A stretch of 64,000 nucleotides of DNA from Membranipora membranacea (Eukaryota > Bryozoa > Gymnolaemata > Cheilostomatida > Membraniporidae). The notes beneath the pieces are model-generated. The model was not told where the DNA came from. It did no database searches and saw only the letters and a list, made by a program, of their open reading frames with translations. The position numbers and the translations under genes are program-made. The first letter of the stretch is position 1, and every line of letters starts with the position of its first letter. Shown piece after piece: positions 1-11,767 of this stretch. The DNA is taken from the NCBI GenBank assembly GCA_914767715.1, contig OU612069.1, forward strand, positions 11,591,387-11,655,386. Reading direction: 5' to 3'.

Positions 1-1504
1 TTGATGGAACTGAGGTGAAGATTGCTCAGCCTTCTCAACACTCAGAGGTGAGTGCTGTTTCTAAAGCTGTTACCATATACTATCATGTCAGTCACGAGTT
101 TACTCTCTGGCCTTAGTCAATGCACTTTGTAAAGCATTCTATAGCAGCTCCATAATAATGTTAAGCCCTGTATGTTCAAGGATAATAAACCCACCTATCA
201 TGCTTGGCATGTTCATGGCATCATGGGTGATGTGTGCATGTTGCTGACCATTGGCTATGTCTATTTGCCTCTGTTGCTGCCAAAGCCCTCTATAAGGCTT
301 TGGTTGCTGCGTTTATCCCTGCAGTGAAATGCCCAAACTCATAACAGACATTGATTACTCATCTATACTATGAAGCCGACTAGCACCACTGCAGTGGTAG
401 CAATTGCTAATTTAGTTAATATCCTATTAAAATTGTTACAGACATACTTTAGTCGGAAAAAGAATTACAGTTTCAACTGTATGCTGGTAGTAAACAGCGC
501 AGAGGAAGTTATTTATTATAGTGTAGGTTCTCCAGGATCCTATCATGATGCCAGAGTCCTGAGACGCACAGACCTCGTGGAGAAACTCAGTACACTGCCT
601 GCCCAGTATCATTTACTTGGTAAGTTAGTAGTAATTTGTGATTCTTGTGTCTTCTTTTTCCATTGTATGTCAGTGGTTGCTTCCGCTCACCCAGAATGAG
701 GTACTTAGCTTGGATTTCAACCTTCATGTCCTCCACAACAAGATGTTTCAATAAGAAAAATCTATGATAAATACTTAAATTTGACAGCAAAATTTGATAA
801 TTTATGAGCTTAATATTACCCTACTACTTGGCTAAACCAATCTAAACAGGGCTGGTGGTATGGCTAGGCTTGTAATCATCTGCAAACATGTTATTGATTT
901 TTTATATGATGTTTACAAGTTTAATCTGACCCCATCTTGCCCAGAGTAGACTTGTTAACTGTGCAGCATTGCTGAATGGAAAAGTACATGTAACTTTAAT
1001 ACCAGCTGGCTGAACTAGAATAAAATACCCAATATTCTGCATCCAATGTTCATCTGACTATATCTACATATGTTATGCCCACTTCCACGTTGTGGGTAAA
1101 GTGAAAATGCATGATTAAACATAAATTTATATTCAGGCGACAGTGCGTACAAGCTAGAGAGTGGAATGATGAAGCCATACAGGGATACACGTAATAATCC
1201 TCGGCGGGTGAAGAAATTCAACAAGGCCCACAGTGCCACTAGAGTTCTAGTAGAACACACAAACGGCCGCCTAAAGAACGTTTGGCGAAGACTCAAACAA
1301 GTTGATGTACGCTCAAGGGAGAGGGCGAGAGCAGTGATAAGGTGCTGCCTTATCCTACACAACTATATCCTACGACATGATTGTGTAACAGATAGGGAGC
1401 AGTGTGGCCGAGTGATGACTGAGTTGAGGTTTGACTCTGCGATATCGAAACGAGAGGCCATCTGCAAGACATACTTTAAGCAGGGGGTTGATGACACTTT
1501 TTAA
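1..1504 (+). CDS. PIF/Harbinger-type DDE transposase, 3' exons (5' end outside window)
   Basis: Three exons join in frame: <1-47, 442-619 and 1137-1504, with introns GTGAGT...ACAG and GTAAGT...TTCAG. Exon 1 reads DGTEVKIAQPSQHSE, the first catalytic Asp context of DDE_Tnp_4/HARBI1-like transposases. Exon 2 carries the GSPGSYHDARV block. The exon 2/3 junction makes GDSAYKLESGMMKPYRD (second Asp). VLVEHTNGRLKNVWRRL supplies the catalytic Glu, and a CCLILHNYI helix follows. All three acidic residues are present and no stop lies between them, so this copy could be functional or recently so. The stop is TAA at 1502-1504. The N-terminal part is off the left edge, so terminal inverted repeats of the parent element cannot be checked. 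It could also be a domesticated HARBI1-like gene. Confidence 0.85.
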
Positions 1505-1803
1505 TGATTAAATTTCCTGTTTTGCCTTTGTGTCCCTGGTGTGCTCCGATTTGTCCGGAGACTGTTGTTTTGACTTATTTCATTCGTAAATTCAGTGCCA
1601 TAACTCCTGGTCTCTCCCTTGCCTTATAAAAGATAACTTCTATATAACTGCCATAACTGTACTGGGCCTTTATGCCACAGGTGTGCTCCGAGCTATCTAA
1701 AGACTGATTGTTTGCCATGATCTACTTTTTACATGATTTGAAGACAGGCTCATTGTCCGCACTTTTGCTGTATAAATGCAGGTTCGGTACAGCTCGCAGA
1801 GAC
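1505..1803. other. Gene-free spacer with a diverged direct repeat
   Basis: No coding signal is seen. The motif GGTGTGCTCCGA with nearby GAGACTG/AAGACTG text occurs near 1538 and 1680, and a similar block lies near 3958, beyond the foldback element. The foldback element therefore seems to sit inside an older short direct repeat. Confidence 0.4.
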
Positions 1804-3880
1804 GGCGATAGGCAGTTTCCATTCTGTAGACCTATAATACGGCGATATTGACAAGAAAGAACTCGCATACACATGCCCACAGCCAGTACGGAGGATCACC
1901 AGATAAGTATTGTGAAGCTAACTTGTTACCAGTTGCAATCAGTTTGAAATTTAGGTTGCATAAGCGAGTATGTCCCGATATCATTGCCCTGTTTAGTGAG
2001 AGAGAAGGGGCCAGTACGAACCCCTCGCACTTAATTTGGAAGTAGAAACTCTGGTCAAACCAAAGATCTAGCTAGGATACATGTACTGATACCGGTTTCA
2101 TGGTATGATATAACAGAATCTCACTCTTTTTGATGGGCGAAGTTAATTTTGACTGATTTGCAGGCTGTGTGTCATTGTCTAGACACTGCACCTGAAATAT
2201 ACTTACACTTGAATGTCAAATCCAACACACAACCCCTTGTTCTACCGTTTAGTAAATCACAGAATTTCTTCTTTTTGCCATATTGATAAAATACATCTCT
2301 TGTCGTTTCAACCATTAGTTTGTCTAAGCAAGAAATTCTGTCTTTTACCAAGGGGTAAAGCAGTTGAGATAATACAGAATTCCTTGTTTTACCAATTTAC
2401 TGATTGGCAAAACAAGGAATACTGTATTATGTCAATAAGTGAGGCCAGGAATTCTGTGTTTTACCTGTTGGTAAAGCACGGAATTCTGTATGTTACTAAT
2501 CGGTAATGCAAGGATCTCTGTGGTTTACCGATAGGTAAAACAAAACCTCATTGTTCTTCCCATCGGTAAAACGAGAAATTCTTTAGTTTTAGTGCTAGAA
2601 CAGAAGTTGTCTTTTGTTTACAGCACAACTGTTGACTCTGTTGAACGGTTGCTCCACGAACAGAGGACAGCTCCTCTTTAAGCAATAAAACTAGCAGTTT
2701 TATATTTCGTTGTAGTTTTAGTGCTAAAACCAAGGGTTGTCTTCCGCTGTGGCGCACGCTATTCACAGAATGACACCAAGGGGTCATTCCATGGATAGCG
2801 TGCGCCGGAAGACAACCCTTGGTTTGAGCACTTAAACTACTTTCGTTGCAGTCATAACTTCCATCCTTTACTCATTGGTCCAACATTCAATTCTTTGCTT
2901 TTGCCAACGGCTAATGCAAAGAACTCCGTGGATTACCAATAGGTAAAACAAGGAACTGTTTGTTTAACCATCGGTAAAGCAAGGAAATCTTTTGTTTTAG
3001 TGCTAAAACATTAGTTGTCTTTTGTTTACAGCACAAGCTTTCAACAGAATCAGCTGTCAATTCTGTTGAACGCTTGCTTCACATGTAAAGGACAACATCT
3101 TTTTTAGCACCAAAACTAGCAGTTTTACCATTGGGTGCAGTCATAATTTCTGTCCTTCACTAAATGGTTTGGCAATTATAAACAAAGAGCTTTTTGCTCT
3201 GCCCATCGGTAAAGCAGGGAATTCAGCGGGTTTTAGTGCTAACACAGGTTGTCTTTTGTTTTTTGGCACAAGTTTTCCACAGAACCAACTGTTCATTCCA
3301 TTAAACGCTTGAACCTCAAACAGAAGACAACTCCTGTTTTGTCACTAAGCTAGCAGTAAGGCTTTCCTTGTTTTACCGATTGATAAATGATTAAATTCCA
3401 TGTTTTACTAATTGGCTAAGCAAGGCTCTTTGTGTTTCATCAGTTGCTAAAACATTTGGATTTGACATTCAAGTGTAAGTATATTTCAGGTGCAGTGTCT
3501 AGACAATGACACACAGCCTGCAAATCAGTCAAAATTAACTTCGCCCATCAAAAAGAGTGAGATTCTGTTACATCATACCATGAAACCGGTATCAGTACAT
3601 GTATCCTAGCTAGATCTTTTGTTTGACCAGAGTTTCTACTTCCAAATTAAGTGCGAGGGGTTCATACTAGCCCCTTCTCTCTCACTACACAGGGCAATGA
3701 TATCGGGACATACTCGCTTATGCAACCTAAATTACTAAATGATTGCAACTGGTCACAAGTTAGCTTCACAATACTTATCTGGTGATCCTCCGTCGACTGA
3801 CTTGTAGGCTTGTGTATGGAAGTTCTTTCTTGTCAATATTGCCGTCTTTTGGGTCTACAGAATAGAAACTGCCTATCGCC
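1804..3880. mobile_element. Foldback element with ~410-bp inverted arms and internal hairpin modules
   Basis: The sequence from 1804 (GGCGATAGGCAGTTTC...) to about 2225 is repeated in reverse complement from about 3458 to 3880 (...GAAACTGCCTATCGCC). The arms are close in sequence, with scattered differences. The middle holds no convincing ORF. It is made of short palindromic units of the type GGTAAAACAAGGAATTCTGT and four larger imperfect hairpins that start with TTTTAGTGCTAAAAC. No clear target duplication is visible at the ends, so the superfamily is open. It lies between a Harbinger-type transposase and an oppositely oriented Myb-like gene. A non-autonomous foldback transposon is the simplest reading. 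Confidence 0.7.
2714..2840. repeat. Near-perfect ~55-bp-arm hairpin inside the foldback element
   Basis: The left arm AGGGTTGTCTTCCG and then GCGCACGCTAT are mirrored by ATAGCGTGCGC and CGGAAGACAACCCT. A short loop of about 15 bases lies around 2780. Only one ~5-base bulge (CTGTG in the left arm) interrupts the stem. Related but more degraded hairpins start near 2585, 2997 and 3230. Confidence 0.75.
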
Positions 3881-4376
3881 ACTTCTCCGCTCTTACCAAA
3901 CCCAGTATAAGTGTTTATTTTCATAACCACTCCTGTACTGGGCCTTCATGACACGGTTGTGCTCCGATCGGTATAGAAACTGTTGTGACATGATTCATTT
4001 TTGTCAATTCTTTTGTTCCTGGCTTCGCTTGCTGTTTCGTTGTTTATATGTAGACTGCCAAGATAGTTCATATGAGAGGCTGATGCTTTTCAGTCAGTTA
4101 ATTATTGTGTGATAACCATTTTTAGTTTGTTTTTAAACACATCTTTATATTGTTGTGTAACTGCCACTGAACCAGAGAACTTGATTCCAGTTCTCTGACT
4201 GAACTTAAAATAAAAAAAAAACTAAAAATAAATTTATTTTCGTTCTATGTACCGTGTAAAGCAAGATAAAAGGCACTGTAACCGATCATCGGTCAAAATG
4301 AAATGCCAAACGCAGGATAAGTATCCTCAGGAATATAATGAATACTGAAGTGTAGCCTAGTGCAAGAAAATACTAG
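3881..4376. other. Gene-free spacer
   Basis: AT-rich sequence without a supported ORF. A poly-A/T stretch lies near 4210-4235. From about 4300 the text already resembles a degraded first unit of the minisatellite that follows. Confidence 0.4.
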
Positions 4377-5003
4377 CAGTACAAATAAAAAGACTGTATC
4401 AAAACAGCTGAGAACTGAAGCTGTGTCGACTGCACCAAACTGTCTGCACGGAATTAATGACCAGGGACTGTTGTGAAGTATATAGGACATGAAAATAGCA
4501 GTATGAATAAAAAGACAGTCTCAAAACGGCTGAGAACTGAAGCTGGGTCTACTACACTAACTTGTCTCCGCGGCATCAATGGCCAGGCACTGTTTAGTAA
4601 AGAATAGAATAAAAAGGCAATGTCAAAAACAGCAGAGCACTGAAGTTGGGTCTATGCCATAAAAGTTTCTGTATGAAAGAAATGACCAGGCACAGAAGGG
4701 AAGTATAGCACATATTAAATATCAGTATGAATAAAAAGACATTACCAAAACAGCTGAGAATTGAAGTTGAGTCTACTACACTAAAATGTCGGCATGGAAT
4801 AAATGACTGGGCACTGTTGTTAAGTATAGAACATGAAAATATTGGTATGAATCTATAGACAATGACAAAAACAGCTGAGCTCGGAAGTTCTGGCTACTAC
4901 ATAATAAGTGTATAAGTGTCTGTAGGAAAGAATTGAAATGACAAGACGCGGAAGAAAAGTATAGCACACGAAAACATAAATATGTATAAACAGACAGTAT
5001 CAT
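4377..5003. repeat. Minisatellite of ~115-bp units, about 5.5 copies
   Basis: Units share the order: ATGAATAAAAAGACA, CAAAACAGCTGAGAACTGAAG, a GTCTACTACACTAA block, AATGACCAGGCACTGT, then GTATAGCACATGAAAATA. They start near 4377, 4500, 4612, 4725 and 4843, with a partial unit near 4979. Copies differ by point changes and small indels. The array ends about 65 bp downstream of the stop of the Myb/SANT-like gene on the minus strand, so it may lie in that gene's 3' UTR. Confidence 0.8.
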
Positions 5004-5069
5004 GACGATCAAAGTTGTGTTGTAGTAGTTGTGTAGTGTGTTGTAGTTAGTTGTTAAGTCCTATCAGTT

Positions 5070-8000
5070 CTATTGGCTAGTAATGTGATTCACGAGTTTT
5101 TCTAAGAGTTCTATTTTTTTGTTATCGTTTTCTAGCATTTTCTCCATATATGCTACCTTCGATTCAACTTCCATTTTTAATAACTGGAGCTTCTGCTGTT
5201 CTGTGTCGTTTGTCTTCTTTCCCCTCGGATGCTTCCTAGGCTGCATTGTAGATGAAGCAGCAGGTCTGAAATGGAATGAAAGCAGATGTTAGTATGGCTT
5301 TTGGCGATCACATAAAATACTTCAATGACTTCAATGATTGTTAAACAACGATGCCTGCAACAATGAGGCCGTTCCCTACAAATAATGCAACGCGTATTTA
5401 TTATGTCTATAAGAAGTTGAAATCTCTCCTGCTGCTTAACAGAAATTCTAGCTATGGTATGAGCGGTGAATGAATCTCAAAAGGCGCTTACAGAGTGTAT
5501 ATACCAGGCTGATTTGCATACAAATCATATGTCTCACTGAAACATCTTGCAATCGAGATAATGAATTTAAAGATATTTCTACTTACTCTGTTCCCACATC
5601 CACGGTCACATCCACCTGAGGGGCGTCTTCTTTGGCAACATTGATGGCATCGTAAAATGCCTCGGAGTACTTGAAACTTCTCCTATTTCTTCCTAATAAT
5701 CACAGAATGCAATTTTGTATCATCCAAGGAATTTGAGTCATGAACAATGCAGGTTACAAGCATATGACACATCAGCCAGTTTTCAAAATACCAAGTACAG
5801 GATACAAGCGATTCCTAAGGGCTGTGATCAAGTTCTAGTATTGCTTTCACCGACAACACATGCCGAAATCAAGCGATGATCAGTTGCTTTTGCACTCAGG
5901 CATCTTATCTTCATTGTTAGGTATATAAGACAGGGAAATCATGTTGGTTAAAAGGGGGCCAAAGAAGGCCTAGTTTATATCCAGCAGTGGATGATTAAGC
6001 AACGGCAACATACCACTCTGGCAGTTCCAGTCCTCTATCTCTTTATGGGTTTTTAGTAGACTCAGATACTGCCTCCGCAGATCCTTGCCTCGTCCTTTAA
6101 TCATACCAGGGAAGCCCTTCTCTATAAGATTACCTTCGATGTCTTCCCAAATCTACAAAAAAAAACAGTGTTGACATGATGATAAAGCTGTAGGTGTGCA
6201 ACAGAAATTATGAAAAAGAAACAGTTTACTGCTGCCGGTTAAGAAGACAAATCCAAACAAAAAACATCCGGAAAGGTGAATTTTACACAAATATCAAAAC
6301 AATGTTTATGGAATTTAACATTCAATGATAGTTTATGGAGCAGACTCATAGGAAAGTGTTTCAACGATCCCAAGGACGGGTAACAAGCTCATCACATGAT
6401 GATAGATTTCATTTCTAGCTATCCTTCCTTATCATCAAGAGTAAACGTAGAATGATAGGTAGCAAGGAATTTTCTTTCCAACAAAACTTAGTCCGCTAGT
6501 CTGGATGGTATGTGGCTGCTCCATTTTCGAACATTAAGCCTTTGCAAGTTGCATCAGCTTCCAAAATCAATCAGTAATTATTGGATTCCCCTTACCCTCT
6601 CCTTTTCGGCTTTTGATTTCGCCAGGTTGTACCCCTTTATAGCAGGCAGGCAGACTTTAATGAGAACCTCTTTCAGTTCCCTCGTATATGGAATAGGTTC
6701 TACAAATAAAAAATCTCAAAGCTGGCAAACAGCACGGACAATACTATCAAAGTAGAGACATGACAATTTCTTATGGGTTACAGTACTGTCAAAAAAATAC
6801 GGTCTTGCGTCATCATTAAGGCCTTTATTACTATTATTAGGGTTAACATATCATTACTACTATTAGGGTTTAAATATCATCTGTTATGGACAAGCATGTG
6901 GAAACATACAAGTATATCAGTGACCATTACCTGTTCCCTCGCCCTCATACAGCTCCCTCTGTACATCATCAAAATCTGACTCAGACTTAACATCTGATAC
7001 TGGGACTGGTACTTCTACTGGACTGGGAGGAGACACTAGCAGATTCCTAGCAAATAACCCTCCAGCAGCTTTTGGTGTTACCTGAGAAGAGGAAATATAT
7101 TCTATCAAAGTCGTATTCATTGAATAGAGAGGCAAAAGTCAAATTCTTACAACAGCGAAAAGCAGGATAGCAATGCAAAAATCAGACAGAGCATGGCACT
7201 ATGTATTGGGATGTAATAGTGATGAAGCGAGTCAATAATCCTTATACAATTAGAATTTTACTGGAAATAAACATGACTGCTACTTGTTGTCTCAAAACTT
7301 AAATACATCAGCAGGTAACCAAATACATATAAGTAGGAGCTATCAAAAAATTCTAGGCCGAAAATACTGTGATATATCAGGTATGAGTGGGTGGAAAAAG
7401 CTGTGTTTACACTGTGTCAGCTTTGTGTAATGTATTAACACACATCTAGGTGATGTGTGCATATCCCTTAAAAAAACCAAAAAAATGCCGACTGCATGGT
7501 AACGCAGCGTTTACATAAGTCAATATTGTATTTCCTACCACTTACCTCACCAGACGAAGTGGGTGTGGAAACTTGATATCGTTTTGGTTTTGTTTTTGGC
7601 GAGGGTGTCTTCATAAGCTACAATTATCAATACACCTTGATGGAAACAACATGGCCTCAATACATCAATAATTGTAGTGACTTTTGCGGCCTATACTTGC
7701 ACGGTATCCGGACTAAGTCCCGTAGATCAAAATCTGTGTTTTGATTAGGGGTTTGGGTGTATGTTTGGGTAACTGGTTGTGGTTTTTGGGCTACGCTTTC
7801 TCTATGACTTTGTCCCTGACTCACTTGGACACCAGTACAATGCTATTGTCCACGAGTAGGGCCAGTTACACCATTAAAAAATGAGTCTTACTAATGCATC
7901 TTACCGAGTGCTTCTTAGCCTTAGCAACAATCTTCCGTGATGCCGCCTTTACCTTATTCTTAGAACCCTTCGGTCGACCCCTCTGTTTTTTGGTGACAAC

Positions 8001-8895
8001 AACCTCACTACAAATATAAAAAAGGTAGCTATTAAAACTTGAAAATGAAGCTGAGTGATGAAAGCAAAACTATTTTACTTTTAGCCCCAGCCTTTTCATG
8101 ACTTGGTGGCATTGGTGCATCATGGGAGGCCAACAAAACTGTTGTTTGTTTTTTGTCGGTGCTGCCTTAGGTGGTATGATCAGGCGGAAATAAAAGGCCT
8201 TATGAAAACTCAACAGCCGTACTTACAGCTGAAGTAAGACCAATCCAATGACTGGTGGCCATAGCACCTGCAGTGTCAAAACGACCATAGAATAATGCAG
8301 AAACTTTTACATATACGCGGCTCGGACCGGCAACTTTTCAACATGAACAAAGCAGAACAATACAATTCAAAACAATAGCAGGCGAGCTCTGTTCAGTAGT
8401 CAAAGTCCAGTTTGCAATCATTAACACAGAAGGGCAGACTTAGAAGACACACCAAACTGTTGGGCCAACTCAACCCTAAGATGAAGTAGTCTGGACTTTA
8501 ACCACTGAACTAAGGAAAGGAACAATAAGCGGTATCAAACCTTTCAGTGTCAGCCTGTGATGAGGGTGCATTCATCATGACTGATGAGGGACAGGGAAAA
8601 GCAAGATTATACACCAGTACACATCTTTAACCCATTATACAATCGTATGCTTTACGGGCGGTGTAAACACATAAACTTAATCACAATAATTATCAGTGAC
8701 CGGTTATTGCCTGTGAAATGAGTGAAGCGTCCATGACTGACACCAACAAAGCTGAGCAATTTCTGCATGTACCATTTAAGATCGTAGTATACATAATTCA
8801 AATCCCTTTTTCAAACGAACCTTCTTCCTTCAGCCCATGCTGAATAGGATTCGGCATTTCCTCTGTTAGGATACTTAGATCTGGTATGACATCAT
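5070..8895 (-). CDS. AT-hook and Myb/SANT-like DNA-binding protein
   Basis: Exons on the minus strand: 8821-8895 (candidate 5' exon), 8541-8581, 7905-8007, 7546-7617, 6931-7081, 6596-6699, 6014-6152, 5587-5692, 5070-5265. From the ATG at 8578 the eight downstream exons sum to 909 nt, an uninterrupted 302-aa frame ending in TAG, with matching splice phases throughout. Exon 7905-8007 has an AT-hook (KKQRGRPKGSKNK). Exons 6596-6699, 6014-6152 and 5587-5692 form a trihelix/Myb-SANT-like fold, with conserved Trp (IWEDIEGNLIEKGF), a KDLRRQYLSLLKTH helix and the RRSFKYSEAFYDAI tail. The last exon is a coiled coil (LLKMEVESKVAYMEKMLEND). The 5' exon 8821-8895 (DVIPDLSILTEEM...) splices in phase but uses a weak GTTCGT donor, so the true start is uncertain. 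Myb/SANT-like proteins are known partners of PIF/Harbinger transposases; a host transcription factor is the alternative. Confidence 0.8.
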
Positions 8896-9198
8896 CTACA
8901 AACAAAGAATCTTGTCATGGGCTGCACTGGGTAACGATACGTATGGCAGGCAAAAATGGTGAGGTTTTTGTATCAAAATCTTCCCTATGCTTCATTATAC
9001 ACAAAATATCAAATTGCTAAATAAATTGCTAGCAGTTTTGAGTTTACAGCCTCTTCAGCCAAGGATGGGTCGAATTACACAATCACCCGCAAACTAACCA
9101 CTGTAGTGAGGTAGTCTGCCTGAGCAAATGAGTGCCAGCAAACAAACTCTCAGGCAAATGGGGACTCAAAAGCATAGCACTTTGCCAAAGTCCACTAT
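8896..9198. other. Upstream flank of the Myb-like gene up to the retrotransposon
   Basis: No supported coding exon was found, although a further 5' exon of the Myb-like gene ending in phase 1 would be expected here or beyond the retrotransposon. The last ~40 bp (AGCATAGCACTTTGCCAAAGT) are partly inverted in the right flank of the retrotransposon (ACTTTGGCAAAGT near 17397), so the retrotransposon landed inside a small palindrome. Confidence 0.4.
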
Positions 9199-9858
9199 TG
9201 TTATATCCTTCCTATTTTGTGTATGACTTGCTTTACCTGGCTATAGAAAATTATGGCTAATATTTTAGAACTAAAATATTTACGAGCAACTATAGAAACT
9301 TATAGTGCACAAATATTAATATAGCTACTTGTTTGAGATTATATGAACATATAACTCGATTGGGTATTGACTTTGGTACAGCCTCGATGCAAAAACTATC
9401 AACAAACTCTGATATTCCAGAAATCCTCCTTAGATCGATATTTAGTTTCCGAGATTATATCCGTTTTTAGCCTCGATGCAAAACTATCAACAAACTCCGA
9501 TATCCCAGAAATCCTCCTTAGATCGATATTAAATAAACATTGCACAGAAATAAGTATTCTGAATATTTATTTTGGGTGTTTTTATTTGCTTAACTGCAAA
9601 ACTGGCAAAACAAACCTTACTCTTCCATAAAATTGTATTAACACTAATGTAAAGGTTTGTTACACAATGACAAGTGTTGATTGTCACTATAAGCATTACT
9701 GGAATAAAACAGAATATATATACATATTGACAAGGTAAGAAATAATAGACAATACAAATACAAAACAAGAGTGAGTACTAAGATAAATGTCTGAGCCAGT
9801 TAGTATACTTTGTTTAATGTCAAGGGGGATAACCACTGTTTATTTGCTCGATACAACA
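9199..9858 (-). repeat. 3' LTR of the Ty3/gypsy element
   Basis: 660 bp. On the minus strand it begins TGTTGTATCGAGC and ends GGATATAACA, giving TG...CA termini. It is nearly identical to the other LTR except for a ~30-bp block present at 16731-16765 and missing here, and scattered substitutions. The polypurine tract abuts it on its 5' side (minus strand). Confidence 0.93.
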
Positions 9859-9884
9859 CAGCCCCCTTCACAATAAACTACCGT

Positions 9885-11308
9885 CTATTGTTTATTGTCA
9901 AACTGCTGCACCTTCTTCTGTATTTCTCTAACCTGCCCCGCGACTCGCCGTCTCACCTTTCGCTCTTCAGCCATATAGTCTGCAATCTTCCCCATCGCTG
10001 TCTCAATCTCATCATGAATCAAATCGGCCAACGCGATTTCTTGGTGTACAGACTCCAGTGATTGTTTGATCTCATGGACGAGAACACTCGAGTCCTGTCC
10101 TGGTGATGGCACAAGCTGCTCCAGCGGTGTCATCTTTATCGGTCCTGGTCCTAGTGGTGGGCCTGGTCTCACAGGACTCGGTTGTACTGCTCCGACTAGT
10201 TTGAACTGTACGGTTGCAATAACCGTACGGCGGCCTTCTTTGTTCATCTGAGGAGTAGTTGCAGCAACGGCAGTTCTCTGACTAGTGAATGAGGCAGACA
10301 CAGCGACAGCAGAGCTGGTCTCCGGTGTGTTACCGATTCTCCGCAGTGGAACAGTCAACTTTTTGAGGGTTGGTTCTGTCTCACTGGTGGCTGTTGGCTC
10401 TCTGGGTGTCCTTGTTGTTCCGAACCGTGGGGGGTCGTAAATGGCTCTAGGCCACTCCTGTGGTACTGGCAAGGAAATCTGTTGCCGGAATTTGTCCCAT
10501 GATCTAATGCATACCGTGAACATTTTTTTCCTTATTGTGCCAACAACGTGGCTTGCTGTGTGGGTCTCCAGGTTTAGAGGTCCTCGAGTGGTGTTCAAAC
10601 ATCTGGCCTGACGTAAAACGGACAGCTCCACAACCACACACTCGTCTGAAGAAGTGGCTCCAGACATGGTTTTCTAGAGCAGTTGCCGTCCTTTCTGTTG
10701 CCTGGCAGGACTCCAAAGGGCATGTCCGAGAGCCGGGATTTCTGGACATGGACCCTCGGGCACAGCGGTGACGCCGCTCACTTCTTTCTGCCACAAACTT
10801 CACACGGAGCGGGTTCTCTCTCGACTCCTTAGCTTGTTTATGGGGTTTCTTAGGGATTCGGCATTGGTCAAGTCTCCCCTTACGCTCTTCCTCTTGAATC
10901 TTCTCCTGTTCTCCCACGGGCAGAAAACGCACATCCCTACATGTTGGTTTCACCACCATTTCCACTGATGTGGCTGGCACAACGGGCATCACATCGGTAT
11001 CGGGGCAGATGGGGCAACGTCCATCTCGCCTCCCTCCTCTGATGACGACGAGAGCCGTCTTTTGCGTATCGTCGACCTGGGTTGTCCCCGTTTCCAGACT
11101 TCCCCTGAGGTACCATCATCAGTTTCTTCCTCATACTGGGGGAAAGGTGGTGTTAGGGGCTCACTGTCAGCCTTGGTGGTTTCCTCTGGTTCTCCGGTGT
11201 CTTGGTTCTCCTTCGTCTCAAACTGAGAAAGCAGGTTGAATTCAGGGTCTTCGGGTACCTCTTCAAACTCGCCATCACTGGAATCACATTGCTCCTGGTT
11301 TTCCATTT
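9885..11308 (-). pseudogene. ORF3 of the Ty3/gypsy element: zinc-finger/coiled-coil protein, frameshifted
   Basis: A third ORF lies between pol and the polypurine tract on the sense strand. ATG at 11306 (MENQEQCDSSDGEFEEVPED) sits just after a 3' splice-like sequence (TTTTTGCAG, AG at 11309-11310), so expression from a spliced RNA is possible. An acidic N-terminus is followed by a CPIC half-finger near 11010, a Lys/Arg-rich stretch, a C2H2-like finger (RTCPLESCQATERT, then ALENHVWSHF) and a second Cys/His cluster. The C-terminal 260-codon ORF (9885-10667) is Pro/Thr-rich and ends in a coiled coil. Frame changes fall near 11035 and near 10520, the latter at a run of seven A on the minus strand. 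No signal peptide or membrane span is seen, so this is not an envelope. Confidence 0.65.
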
Positions 11309-11401
11309 CTGCAAAAAGAACATAATTAGTTTCATGCATCAACATGCAATGATCCGGATGATGGTTCCTATAATATATCCCTGGGCCTCTTACTTTTACT
11401 T

Positions 11402-11767
11402 TTACCTCTGCTGTATTGACTTGACTATCCGAACCAGAGTGGTCACTTGATAGCATGATTCCGCATTGTTTGCATACTGGTTGTTCCTAGTGTCAATAGT
11501 CGAACAGTCATATTCCTGTAGGTATGTTGGTCTACGGCGGATACGACCAGTGTTTGTCGGCTCTTTCCATTCTGAAGTGCTCTCTTCTGTTGTCCATTCC
11601 TGAGGCTCCTGTTTAACATCGGTAGTCACAGTGTCTTCCTCATCTGATGGGACCTCGTAGACTATCACCTCTCCTGTCTCCTCGACTGACTGTGGTTCCA
11701 CAGGTATTTCTTCGTCCACTTGTCTAGGCTTCTGTCCAGCCCTCCTCCGTGGTCGCTGGAGGTAAGG
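11402..11767 (-). pseudogene. pol: Pol C-terminal tail after an in-frame stop
   Basis: The frame continues from integrase past TAA for over 100 codons. It is acidic (EETGEVIVYEVPSDEEDT) and contains RIRRRPTYLQEYDC, which resembles the basic RRxxPxxLxDY motif that closes many Ty3/gypsy pol proteins. I infer that the original pol ended near 11500, overlapping the start of the region that leads into ORF3. Confidence 0.6.

Noticed and set aside
1015-1362. 115-codon minus-strand ORF opposite the transposase
   Set aside because: It lies antisense to the conserved transposase exon 1137-1504 and has no motif; a shadow frame.
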